NCBI GenBank assembly: GCA_030524545.1
Contig: JAUNGM010000015.1
Coordinates: 1 to 64,000, forward strand
From: Eubacteriales bacterium
GTDB lineage: Bacteria > Bacillota > Clostridia > Lachnospirales > Lachnospiraceae
DNA length: 64,000 nucleotides
Reading direction: 5' to 3'
Shown here: positions 26,429 to 34,654 of the stretch, piece by piece
Layout: every line of letters begins with the position of its first letter
Numbering within the stretch: position 1 is the first letter of the stretch
Position numbers and translations under genes: made by a program
Notes under the pieces: generated by a model
Database searches by the model: none
Told to the model about the DNA's origin: nothing
The model's input: only the letters and a program-made list of their open reading frames with translations

Positions 26429-26561
26429 TTTATTCCCGCGAGCAACGAGCCAAGCGGACATGCTTGCATGTCCATTTGGCGACTGCCGCGAGGGTCTAAT
26501 ACCCCGATGCTTGCATCGCTACAAGTTTGATGCCCCGTATGCTTGCATCGGGGTATTTGAC
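26429..26561 (-). repeat. Dispersed palindromic repeat, copy 2
   Basis: The reverse-complement relative of 21924-22025, about 31 bp longer because the first hairpin (GATGCAAGCATCGGGG type) is partly duplicated with a diverged extra arm. Like copy 1 it lies between convergent genes. Confidence 0.9.
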
Positions 26562-26626
26562 TTATGGTTTTGTTCAGGACTTTTATGCTGTTTCCTTTTA
26601 AACCGGTCCTTTACAGAACCGATTTC

Positions 26627-29600
26627 TCAACGGAAAGCTGCTACCAGCTCTGCCCCGTCATGATAGTCCTGTTTTTCCAGTTCTTCTACGAACCATTCGT
26701 CAATTCCCTCTACTGCTTCCCGGAAGGAATCCATGTCCATATCTTCTTTTTGCGTGAAAGTGACACCATTTTTGCTTTCCCAGCGGCTCATGATCTCTTC
26801 ATCGCCGGAGCGGTTGATGTATCGCTGGTATTCCACAGCCTTTTGTCCTGCTTCATCTACCACCGCCTGCTGTTCCGGTGTCAGGCTGTCATACACATCC
26901 TGATTCATACAGAAGAACAGACAGTCATAAATCGCATCCCACAGGGAGCAGTACGGCTGTACTTCCTGGACACTTGCCGCATCGATTGCCGGAAGCGGAT
27001 TCTCCTCGCCTTCTACGGTATTCTGCTGCAGAGCAGTATAGGTTTCGGACCAGTTCATGCTTGTGGCATCTGCGCCCCACATTTTGTAGCATTCCATCAG
27101 AAGGTTGGAACCTGCCACACGAATCTTCAGATTCTTCATATCATCCACGGATTTCACTTCACGGACATTGTTGGTCAGCTGGCGGAAGCCGTTTTCTGCG
27201 ATACCCATGCAGTGAAGTCCGTACTCGCTCAATACTTCCTTCAGCTTTTCGCCGCCCTCACCGTCCAGCTTCTCATCTGCGTTTTCGATGGAATCAAAGA
27301 GGAAAGGCAGGGATACCACATTGAATCTCGGGTCAAATGCAGAGTAGATCAGGTTGGAGTGCATGGATACCTGTACCGGATCTCCGTCCATCAATGCCTG
27401 AATGCCCTCGGACTGGTTTCCGTTGGTAAGCTGGTCTGCTGCATAAACCTTCACCTTTACTTTCCCTCCGGTAGCCTGTTCCATCAGCTCACCGAATTTC
27501 TCGCCGCCTTTGGCCCAGGTGCTTGTCTCCGTTGTGGAGCATGCAAAGTTCCAGGTGGTATCTTCCCATCCTAAATCGCTGTAATCATCCATCTCTGCAT
27601 TTGCTGCGTCATCCGCAGATGTATCGTCAGCCTCACCGGCGCTTTCTGCCAAAGACTCCTCTCTTGTGAAAAGCTCCACCAGTTCTTCTGCGTCCTCATA
27701 GTTCTGTGATTTCAGTTCTTCTACAAACCATGTATCAATTCCCTCTACCGCTTCTTTGAAGGAATCAATGTCCATATCTTCTTTTGCGGTAAAGGTCACG
27801 CCATTCTTTTCTTCCCAGCGGCTCATAATCTCTTCATCGCCGGAGCGGTTGATATAACGCTGGTACTCCACGGCTTTCCGGCCGGCTTCATCTACCACTG
27901 CCTGCTGCTCGGCTGTCAGGCTGTCGTAGACCTCCTGGTTCATACAGAAGAACAGGCAGTCATAAATCGCATCCCACATAGAGCAGTACGGCTGTACCTC
28001 CTGGACACTTGCCGCATCAATGGCCGGGAGCGGATTTTCCTCACCCTCTACGGTGTTCTGCTGCAAAGCGGTATAGGTCTCGGACCAGTTCATACTTGTG
28101 GCATCTGCGCCCCACATCTTGTAGCACTCCATCAGCAGATTCGAACCAGCTACACGGATCTTCAGATTCTTCATATCATCCACGGATCTCACTTCACGGA
28201 CACTGTTTGTCAGTTCACGGAAGCCGTTCTCTGCAATACCCATGCAATGAAGCCCGTACTCTTCCAGAATTTCTTTCAGCTTGTCACCTGCTTCTCCGTC
28301 AAATTTGGCATCTGCTTCTTCTACGGAGTCGTAAATGAACGGCAGGGATACCACATTAAATCTCGGATCAAATGCGGAGTAGATCAGATTGGAGTGCATG
28401 GATACCTGTACCGGGTCTCCATCCATCAGCGCCTGAATACCCTCCGACTGGTTTCCGTTGGTAAGCTGGTCTGCTGCATAGACATTGACCTTGACTTTTC
28501 CGCCGGTGGCCTGCTCCATCAGCTCACCGAATTTCTCGCCGCCTTTGGCCCAGGTACTTGTCTCTGTTGTGGAGCATGCAAAGTTCCAGGTCATTTCCGG
28601 CCAGTCAAGATCACTGTAATCCTCCATGGATGCCTCTTCCGGGGAAACCTCTGCTTCTGTGCTTCCTTCGGTGCCGTCACCGGTAAAGAAAGCTACCAAT
28701 TCTTCTGCATCCTCATAGCCCTGGGACTTCAGTTCTTCTGTAAACCATTCTTCCACTCCGTCTACTGCTTCTTTGAAGGAGTCGATATCCATGTCTTCTT
28801 TTGCGGTAAAGGTCACACCGTTCTTTTCTGTCCAGCGTTCCATAATTTCTTCATCACCGGAACGGTTGATATAACGCTCGTATTCTACGGCCTTCTGACC
28901 TGCTTCATCCACAACTGCCTGCTGCTCGGGTGTCAGGCTGTTATAAAGCTCTTCGTTGATACAGAAGAACAGGCAGTCATAAATCGCATCCCACATAGAG
29001 CAGTATGGCTGCACTTCCTGGACGCTTGCCGCATCGATTGCCGGAAGCGGATTCTCCTGTCCTTCTACCGTATTCTGCTGCAGGGCGGTGTAGGTCTCGG
29101 ACCAGTTCATATTTGTAGCGTCTGCGCCCCATCTCTTGTAGCATTCCATCAGAAGATTGCTTCCTGCGACACGGATCTTCAGGTTCTTCATATCTTCTAC
29201 GGTCTTTACTTCATGGACGCCGTTAGTCAGCTCACGGAAGCCATTTTCTGCAATACCCATGCAATGAAGTCCGTACTCTTCCAGAATCTCTTTCAGCTTC
29301 TCTCCTGCTTCGCCGTCAAACTTGGCATCTGCATCTTCTACGGAATCGTAAATAAACGGCAGGGATACCACGTTAAATCTTGGGTCAAATGCGGAATAGA
29401 TGAGGTTGGAATGCATGGAAATCTGTACCGGGTCGCCATTCATTAATGCCTGGATTCCTTCGGACTGGTTTCCGTTGGTAAGCTGGTCTGCCGCATAAAC
29501 ATTGACTTTTATCTTACCGCCTGTTGCCTGTTCCATCAGCTCACCGAATTTCTCGCCGCCCTTTGCCCAGGTGCTTGTTTCCGTTGTAGAGCAGGCAAAG

Positions 29601-29640
29601 TTCCATGTCATTTCCGGCCAGTCAAGGTCACTGTAGTCTC
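26627..29640 (-). repeat. Three tandem DctP coding units of about 1.0 kb
   Basis: Unit boundaries fall near 29640, 28621 and 27589, giving periods of about 1018 and 1032 bp. Units are highly similar in protein and DNA but differ in the acidic linkers (DGTEGSTEAEVSPEE and ADDTSADDAANAE types) and in scattered codons, which argues for real duplication rather than misassembly. Confidence 0.9.
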
Positions 29641-31024
29641 CGATCTCGTTAAAGGACTGGTCTTCACCGCTGTCGCCGGAATTTCCTGCCGCATCGCCAG
29701 TTCCCGGATCACCGGTATAGGATCCGTTCTTTGCCAAAGCCTTCGGAAGCGCTACAGACACGGCAGGAATATAGGTCACTGCCAGAAGCACTGCCACGCA
29801 GGCTGCGATCATCGGGACAACGGCTTTGGAAATCTGCTGCAGCGTAACCTCCATGCCCTTTTTAATCTTGATGCCAATGGCAACAAACAGGTTGACGCCA
29901 ACCGGAGGTGTTACCTGACCGATGGCAAGGTTGACGGTTGCCATAACACCGAATGCTACCACGTCATAGCCAAGGGCTTTGCAAACGGGAAGCATGATCG
30001 GAATGAAAATATACATTGCAGAGTTTGCATCAATAAAGCATCCTGCGATCAGGAAAATGATATTGACGATCAAAAGGAATACAAACTGGTTCTTTGCAAT
30101 GCTGCCAAGCAATGCGGAGGCTGCTTCCGCAATACCGAATTTCGTACATACAAAAGAGAACAGGGATGCACATGCAACGATCAGCATGATACCGCCTGTA
30201 GTTTTTGCGGAATCGATCAGGATGTCTGCCAGGTCTTTGAGCTTTACCTCACGATAGATCACCATACCCACAAACAAACCGTACACAACGGATACGGCCG
30301 CTGCTTCCGTTGGAGTGAAAATACCTCCGTAAATGCCGCCCAGAATGATGACCGGCATTAAAAAGCCCCAGAAAGCATCTTTAAAAGCTGCCCACCGTTC
30401 ACCTGCGGATGCCTTTTTCTGCATAGGCTGAATGTTCTTTCTTCTCGCCTCAATCATTACTACAATGACGAGAGCCACACCCATCAGAATACCGGGAACG
30501 ATACCTGCCATAAACATATCTGCAATGGAAACGCCTGTAATAGAGGCATATACGACGAATGCAATACTTGGGGGTATGACAATGGCAATGGAGCTGGCCG
30601 TCGCCATCAGCGCCGTAGAGAACGGTGCGGAAAAACCGCCCTGCTCTACCATGGCGGGAATCAGTACGGCCCCCAGGGCTGCTACGGTTGCAGGACCGGA
30701 ACCGGAGATTGCACCGAAGAAGCATGCAACGATGACACATACGATGGCAATACCGCCTCTTCTGTGTCCCACACAGGTATCTACGAATTTGATCAGTCGT
30801 TTGGAGATACCTGCCTTTGCCATAATGTTACCGGACAGTACGAAGAATGGAATCGCCAGCAGCAAAAATTTGCTGATACCGGAATACATATTCGTGGCAA
30901 CAATGGTCAGCGAGGTTCCGGAATACAGGATTGCACAGATAGAGGACAATCCCAGGCAGATTCCGATGGGTACACCAAGAACCAGGAAAACGAAGAATGA
31001 GATAAATAACACTGCACTGATCAT
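26627..31024 (-). CDS. TRAP permease DctM fused to three tandem DctP receptors
   Basis: 1465 residues. Residues 1 to about 430 are a complete large TRAP permease: twelve hydrophobic segments, the SGSGPATVAALGAVLIPAM and PPSIAFVVYASITG motifs, and TPTEAAAVSVVYG. A Gly/Ser/Asp linker (about 432-460) leads to three near-identical solute-binding domains at about 463-800, 802-1144 and 1147-1465. Each keeps LKIRVAGS with the carboxylate-binding Arg and VEGQENP or VEGEENP. No separate binding protein or signal peptide is present. The permease ATG overlaps the DctQ stop (ATGA). The receptors must face outside if functional. A Na+-driven carboxylate importer; substrate unknown. Confidence 0.93.
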   Translation of the reverse strand: MISAVLFISFFVFLVLGVPIGICLGLSSICAILYSGTSLTIVATNMYSGISKFLLLAIPFFVLSGNIMAKAGISKRLIKFVDTCVGHRRGGIAIVCVIVACFFGAISGSGPATVAALGAVLIPAMVEQGGFSAPFSTALMATASSIAIVIPPSIAFVVYASITGVSIADMFMAGIVPGILMGVALVIVVMIEARRKNIQPMQKKASAGERWAAFKDAFWGFLMPVIILGGIYGGIFTPTEAAAVSVVYGLFVGMVIYREVKLKDLADILIDSAKTTGGIMLIVACASLFSFVCTKFGIAEAASALLGSIAKNQFVFLLIVNIIFLIAGCFIDANSAMYIFIPIMLPVCKALGYDVVAFGVMATVNLAIGQVTPPVGVNLFVAIGIKIKKGMEVTLQQISKAVVPMIAACVAVLLAVTYIPAVSVALPKALAKNGSYTGDPGTGDAAGNSGDSGEDQSFNEIGDYSDLDWPEMTWNFACSTTETSTWAKGGEKFGELMEQATGGKIKVNVYAADQLTNGNQSEGIQALMNGDPVQISMHSNLIYSAFDPRFNVVSLPFIYDSVEDADAKFDGEAGEKLKEILEEYGLHCMGIAENGFRELTNGVHEVKTVEDMKNLKIRVAGSNLLMECYKRWGADATNMNWSETYTALQQNTVEGQENPLPAIDAASVQEVQPYCSMWDAIYDCLFFCINEELYNSLTPEQQAVVDEAGQKAVEYERYINRSGDEEIMERWTEKNGVTFTAKEDMDIDSFKEAVDGVEEWFTEELKSQGYEDAEELVAFFTGDGTEGSTEAEVSPEEASMEDYSDLDWPEMTWNFACSTTETSTWAKGGEKFGELMEQATGGKVKVNVYAADQLTNGNQSEGIQALMDGDPVQVSMHSNLIYSAFDPRFNVVSLPFIYDSVEEADAKFDGEAGDKLKEILEEYGLHCMGIAENGFRELTNSVREVRSVDDMKNLKIRVAGSNLLMECYKMWGADATSMNWSETYTALQQNTVEGEENPLPAIDAASVQEVQPYCSMWDAIYDCLFFCMNQEVYDSLTAEQQAVVDEAGRKAVEYQRYINRSGDEEIMSRWEEKNGVTFTAKEDMDIDSFKEAVEGIDTWFVEELKSQNYEDAEELVELFTREESLAESAGEADDTSADDAANAEMDDYSDLGWEDTTWNFACSTTETSTWAKGGEKFGELMEQATGGKVKVKVYAADQLTNGNQSEGIQALMDGDPVQVSMHSNLIYSAFDPRFNVVSLPFLFDSIENADEKLDGEGGEKLKEVLSEYGLHCMGIAENGFRQLTNNVREVKSVDDMKNLKIRVAGSNLLMECYKMWGADATSMNWSETYTALQQNTVEGEENPLPAIDAASVQEVQPYCSLWDAIYDCLFFCMNQDVYDSLTPEQQAVVDEAGQKAVEYQRYINRSGDEEIMSRWESKNGVTFTQKEDMDMDSFREAVEGIDEWFVEELEKQDYHDGAELVAAFR

Positions 31025-31515
31025 TTTTTGCCCTCCTTATCTCCCAGACAGAAGTCCAGGCAGTATTCGATAAAATGCAGGATCATACAACCTGCCCCGA
31101 TCGGCACAAAGGACCAGAAAATCCACTCCGGCCAGTTAAGTACAAAGGTACGCTTACCGTTTTCCAGTTGGGTAAGCACCTTATCCATTCCGTATTTGAA
31201 CAGGACTGCCGTAAAGATTACGCTCAGTACGGTAATCAGGATTACGGACGGTTTTTTCAGTTTCTCAGGAAGACGGTCAGTAAACAATGTCAGGCTGACC
31301 AGTTCTCCTTCTCTGGCTGCCAGAGCCGCCGCCAGAAGTGTGATCAGTACAAAGACCGCAACCACCAGTTCCTCGGTGAAAGACCAGGAACGATGAATGA
31401 CCTTACGGGAAAATACATTTCCCACAGTCAGTACCAGGATGAGCAGCATGGTGATGATCAGAATAAATTTTTCCAATGCTGCTACCACATTCATGATTTT
31501 CTTGTAGGTTTTCAT
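31021..31515 (-). CDS. dctQ: TRAP small permease subunit DctQ
   Basis: 164 residues from the ATG at 31513-31515 (GAGGAGGAGACAG upstream); longer frames would run back through the repeat and T-box. Four helices are expected: LEKFILIITMLLILVLTVGN, ELVVAVFVLITLLAAALAAREG, SVILITVLSVIFTAVLF and WIFWSFVPIGAGCMILHFI. The conserved SFTEELV and AAREGELV stretches are present. It forms the membrane complex with the DctM part of the next gene, with which it overlaps by four bases. Confidence 0.9.
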   Translation of the reverse strand: MKTYKKIMNVVAALEKFILIITMLLILVLTVGNVFSRKVIHRSWSFTEELVVAVFVLITLLAAALAAREGELVSLTLFTDRLPEKLKKPSVILITVLSVIFTAVLFKYGMDKVLTQLENGKRTFVLNWPEWIFWSFVPIGAGCMILHFIEYCLDFCLGDKEGKK

Positions 31516-31629
31516 CTGTCTCCTCCTCATTTGTCCCGGATAGGGACAATATGTATTTTTTCCGTTCCGATTCAGACGGTAGACCAAACCGGAACTTTCT
31601 GCCTGTTTTCTGCAAAGTTCCTGCCAGTA

Positions 31630-31699
31630 TTTTTTTATTTCATAAGAACGCATCTTTAACACAAAACAATATGGGATACTTTCCGATGAAATAAAAAAA
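31630..31699 (-). repeat. 70-bp inverted-repeat element, copy 2
   Basis: Perfect 14-bp terminal inverted repeat (TTTTTTTATTTCAT / ATGAAATAAAAAAA). It begins in the T tract of the T-box terminator and ends 115 bases before dctQ. It matches copy 1 (17747-17816) at 64 of 70 positions, again just after a terminator. Confidence 0.85.
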
Positions 31700-31945
31700 T
31701 CCGCCCCTGAAATAGGGACGGAAAATCCGCAACCACCCTGTCTCTTCATTGAAACAAGTACGACTCTGCAACGTACCGGCATACGCGGTTCCTGTAACGG
31801 GGAACAGCCGGAAAAGCCTACTGAACAATGCGTTCGGCCTTCCTTCTCAGGGAGGATCTTCAAAACAGTTCTACCGCTGTCTCACACCGCCCGACAGCTC
31901 TCTGAAGGTAAGAATCTGAATCTACTTATTCCCTTCATTGAATTT
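31693..31945 (-). promoter_or_regulatory. T-box leader of the TRAP operon
   Basis: Stem I features on the minus strand: AAGTAG, then AGAGAGCTG with GGTGTGA. A specifier loop follows, GAAGATCC before TCCCTGAG. The antiterminator bulge is AGGGTGGTTGCGG at about 31724-31738. The terminator CCGTCCCT / AGGGGCGG with T7 is at 31693-31721. Uncharged tRNA would permit read-through. The specifier is ATC (31855-31857, Ile) or less likely GAT (Asp). The T after UGG pairs with a discriminator A, as in tRNA-Ile, whereas tRNA-Asp has G. Confidence 0.88.
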
Positions 31946-31956
31946 GCTCTTTTAAA

Positions 31957-31980
31957 CTTTAGCTGTTTAATTAGCTAAAG
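31957..31980. promoter_or_regulatory. Palindrome at the TRAP transcription start
   Basis: CTTTAGCT / AGCTAAAG, 8 bp perfect with an 8-base spacer, overlapping the predicted start site. Its position fits a repressor operator. Confidence 0.5.
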
Positions 31981-31982
31981 AA

Positions 31983-32011
31983 ATTCTACTCTTTTTTTCT
32001 TTTTTCGTCAA
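31983..32011 (-). promoter_or_regulatory. TRAP operon promoter
   Basis: TTGACG (32006-32011), an A-rich 17-bp spacer and TAGAAT (31983-31988). Confidence 0.7.
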
Positions 32012-32029
32012 GAACTTTTTCATAAAACA

Positions 32030-32078
32030 GGGACGCATGTTACAGTTTAGCTCAAAGCTGAACTGTAACATGCGTCCC
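32030..32078. terminator. Long perfect hairpin after the phosphofructokinase gene
   Basis: 18-bp perfect arms starting GGGACGCATG, extended by a wobble pair and AGCT/AGCT to about 23 bp around a CAA loop. On the minus strand it is followed by TGTTTTATG, so it can end the phosphofructokinase transcript, but it is far longer than the other terminators here. Confidence 0.6.
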
Positions 32079-32171
32079 ATTTCCCCATAATGCTCTTCTC
32101 CAAAAAGCATTGTCCGTACAGCAGGCCCCCACCTGCTGTACGGTATCCCAATATTCGTTTATCTCTTTTAC

Positions 32172-33422
32172 TTATTTCTTTTTCTTCATGTTCAGTACAA
32201 GATGTCTTGGCAGACCATTTACCATAATCGGCTGGTAGTCACCCTGAATCAGCGGATTGATGTAATCTACAAAATCTTTTGTCACATATGTAGCATCTTT
32301 GTTCATCCAGCTTCTCGGAACCAGCTTCTCTTCATTGGCAATACGATGAACATCATAAATGCCGGTAGTAGCCAGATACGGATCATCAGAAACACGGTCA
32401 ATAACGATCATCTTACCTGTATCGCCTTCATCGGCAGCCTTCACTGCAGCACCGCCAACCATGAATGCTTCATCAATATCCACACGGGAAGCCATATGGG
32501 AAGCACTTCTCTGCAGGGTGGAAAGCTCAACGGCTCTTGTCTTACATCCGCACTCTGCTCCAAGGAAATTAGCCAGATAGGTAGCAGTACCCTGAAGCTG
32601 TTTATGTCCGAACGCATCCACATAGTCACCAACGTTTCCAAGTTCACATACATAACGTCCGTCCTCAAGCTTGATGCCTTCGGAAACTACGACTACGATA
32701 GAAGATTTCTTCTTAAGAAGCTCTTTAACCTTAACCAGGAATTTGTCGATGTCAAATGGAACTTCCGGAAGGTAGATCAGATCCGGCCCGTCGCAGTCTT
32801 CTGTCTTGGCAAGAGCTGTGGCACCTGTCAGCCATCCTGCATTACGTCCCATGATCTCCATGATCGTGATCATATTCTTCTTATATGTCAGGCCCTGTGC
32901 ATCACGGATCACTTCTTTGGTGGAAGCTGCAATATACTTGGCAGCACTTCCGAAGCCAGGTGTATGGTCTGTCAGCGCAAGGTCATTGTCAATCGTCTTG
33001 GGAACTCCAAGGAATTTCTGCGTCTGTCCTGTAAGGATTGCATAGTCAGACAGTTTCTTGATCGTATCCATGGAATCATTTCCGCCTATGTAAATAAATG
33101 CATCAATATCCAGCTTATTTAAAATTTCAAATATTTTCTCATAAATTGACTTGTCCTGATGGATTTCCGGAAGTTTGAAACGGCAGGAGCCTAAGAATGC
33201 GGAAGGTGTTCTCTTCAGAAGTTCAATATCCAGCTCAGAATGAATCTGTGTGGAAAGGTCAATATACTGCTCATCCAGCAGGCCCTGGATGCCGTGAAGC
33301 ATACCATAAACCTTGTCAAATCCTCTTGCGATCGCATTCTTATAAACGCCTGCAAGACTGGAATTAATAACAGAAGTAGGGCCTCCTGACTGTCCTACAA
33401 TGATGTTTCTTTTCTTCGCCAT
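32172..33422 (-). CDS. pfp: PPi-type 6-phosphofructokinase
   Basis: 416 residues from the ATG at 33420-33422 (GAGGAGGATAAAGACT upstream). Two substitutions point to pyrophosphate as phosphoryl donor: GGNDS at 113-117, where ATP enzymes have GGDGS, and PKTIDND at 141-147, where ATP enzymes have PGTIDND. Other active-site blocks (IMEIMGRNAGWL) are conserved. It makes the fructose 1,6-bisphosphate step reversible and saves ATP, as in many anaerobes. Own promoter, monocistronic. Confidence 0.9.
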   Translation of the reverse strand: MAKKRNIIVGQSGGPTSVINSSLAGVYKNAIARGFDKVYGMLHGIQGLLDEQYIDLSTQIHSELDIELLKRTPSAFLGSCRFKLPEIHQDKSIYEKIFEILNKLDIDAFIYIGGNDSMDTIKKLSDYAILTGQTQKFLGVPKTIDNDLALTDHTPGFGSAAKYIAASTKEVIRDAQGLTYKKNMITIMEIMGRNAGWLTGATALAKTEDCDGPDLIYLPEVPFDIDKFLVKVKELLKKKSSIVVVVSEGIKLEDGRYVCELGNVGDYVDAFGHKQLQGTATYLANFLGAECGCKTRAVELSTLQRSASHMASRVDIDEAFMVGGAAVKAADEGDTGKMIVIDRVSDDPYLATTGIYDVHRIANEEKLVPRSWMNKDATYVTKDFVDYINPLIQGDYQPIMVNGLPRHLVLNMKKKK

Positions 33423-33459
33423 AGTCTTTATCCTCCTCTGCAACGGCCTATAATTGACA

Positions 33460-33488
33460 ATCTTAACAAATATCCGAACTAAAGTCAA
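33460..33488 (-). promoter_or_regulatory. Phosphofructokinase promoter
   Basis: TTGACT (33483-33488) and TAAGAT (33460-33465), 17 bp apart. Confidence 0.65.
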
Positions 33489-33517
33489 TAAAAATTGTAG
33501 ATTTTTAAGTGTTTTTC

Positions 33518-33546
33518 TCGCCATTTCCGCATAATCATGTTATAAT
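33518..33546 (+). promoter_or_regulatory. Promoter of the epimerase-like gene
   Basis: TCGCCA (33518-33523) and a perfect TATAAT (33541-33546), 17 bp apart, about 100 bases before the ATG. Confidence 0.55.
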
Positions 33547-33646
33547 ATGCACAACGTGCTGGTAATCCCCGGTACATTCTCCAAAATATGCCGCCGGAAA
33601 CAGCATGATGCACCAAACTCAATTCTAAAACAGGAGGTTTTTTTCT

Positions 33647-34525
33647 ATGATACGTACTATGGAAAATGAATTTCTGCGCATCGGCATTGCAGATGCAGGT
33701 GCAGAACTGGTAAGCATTTATGATAAAAAAAATGAGCGCGAGGTTATCTGGCAGGCAGATCCGGCATACTGGAAACGTCACGCCCCTGTACTCTTCCCCA
33801 ATGTAGGACGTCACTACGGTGATCATTATACCGTAGCCGGACAGACCTATCCTTCCAGGCAGCATGGTTTTGCCAGGGATACGGAATTCGCCTGCGTGCA
33901 GGCAGCCCCGGACTTAGTTACCCATGAAATGCAGTCCTCGGAAGCGACAAAGGCATCCTATCCCTTTGATTTCCTTCTGCAGATCACACATATTCTCTCC
34001 GGCCGGGAGCTCCGGGTTATCTGGAAAGTTATAAATCAGAGCGAAACAGACATGTATTTCACCATTGGCGGCCATCCGGCCTTCCGCGTACCGGTGATAG
34101 AAGGTACCGGGTTCACGGACTATTCCCTGACCTTTGAAGGTCAGGATTCCCTTCGGTATGTCCTCCTGGATCAGACATCCGGCACAGCTATAGAAGGAAA
34201 AGAATGTGATCTGAAGCTGAAAGACGGTACCTGTCCGCTGGACTCCCATATGTTTGACCATGACGCCCTGGTCTTTGACGGCGGCCAGATTTCCAGGGCA
34301 GGCATTCTTCTGCCGGACGGCAGCCCTTATCTGGAACTGCGCTGCGAAGGCTTCCCCAATTTCGGTATCTGGTCTGTTCCCGGTGCCCCCTTTGTCTGCC
34401 TGGAGCCATGGATGGGACGCTGTGACAACTGCGGCTATACGGGATCCTTAGAAGAAAAGCCCGGCATCAATGCCCTGAAGCAGGAAGAAATCTTCGAAAA
34501 ATCCTATACCATTAAGATTTTCTAA
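33647..34525 (+). CDS. Aldose 1-epimerase family protein
   Basis: 292 residues in a galactose-mutarotase-like fold: PVLFPNVGR with HYGDHYTVAGQTYPSRQHGFARD (the first conserved His in HGFARD), GGHPAFRVP (second His) and the C-terminal CLEPWMGRCD (catalytic Glu). This subgroup (LacX/YeaD-like) probably acts on hexoses or hexose-6-phosphates. AGGAGG precedes the ATG. It is divergent from phosphofructokinase, so a role in sugar metabolism fits. Confidence 0.85.
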   Translation: MIRTMENEFLRIGIADAGAELVSIYDKKNEREVIWQADPAYWKRHAPVLFPNVGRHYGDHYTVAGQTYPSRQHGFARDTEFACVQAAPDLVTHEMQSSEATKASYPFDFLLQITHILSGRELRVIWKVINQSETDMYFTIGGHPAFRVPVIEGTGFTDYSLTFEGQDSLRYVLLDQTSGTAIEGKECDLKLKDGTCPLDSHMFDHDALVFDGGQISRAGILLPDGSPYLELRCEGFPNFGIWSVPGAPFVCLEPWMGRCDNCGYTGSLEEKPGINALKQEEIFEKSYTIKIF

Positions 34526-34543
34526 ATCATAGACTCCCGTCAA

Positions 34544-34587
34544 AAGGGTGCTGCACCACGAAAAACCAATCATGGAGCAGCACCCTT
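34544..34587. terminator. Bidirectional hairpin between convergent genes
   Basis: AAGGGTGCTGC (34544-34554) / GCAGCACCCTT (34577-34587), an 11-bp perfect stem; the minus-strand side continues into TTTT, fitting termination of the transglutaminase gene. Confidence 0.7.
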
Positions 34588-34654
34588 AGTCTGATACTCT
34601 TATAATTTACGAATTCTCATCATTTCTGCTGAACCGTTCCTAATAAACGGAGCG

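Noticed and set aside
28247..29446. 399-codon frame opposite the TRAP receptors
   Set aside because: It has no ribosome site or domain, and it recurs in the other receptor repeats because they are duplicates.
26627..29640. Tandem repeats as a CRISPR array or assembly duplication
   Set aside because: Units are about 1 kb, coding and distinct in their linkers, so neither fits.
31516..31863. N-terminal extension of dctQ
   Set aside because: It would read through the 70-bp element, the T-box terminator and antiterminator; the ATG at 31515 has an excellent ribosome site.
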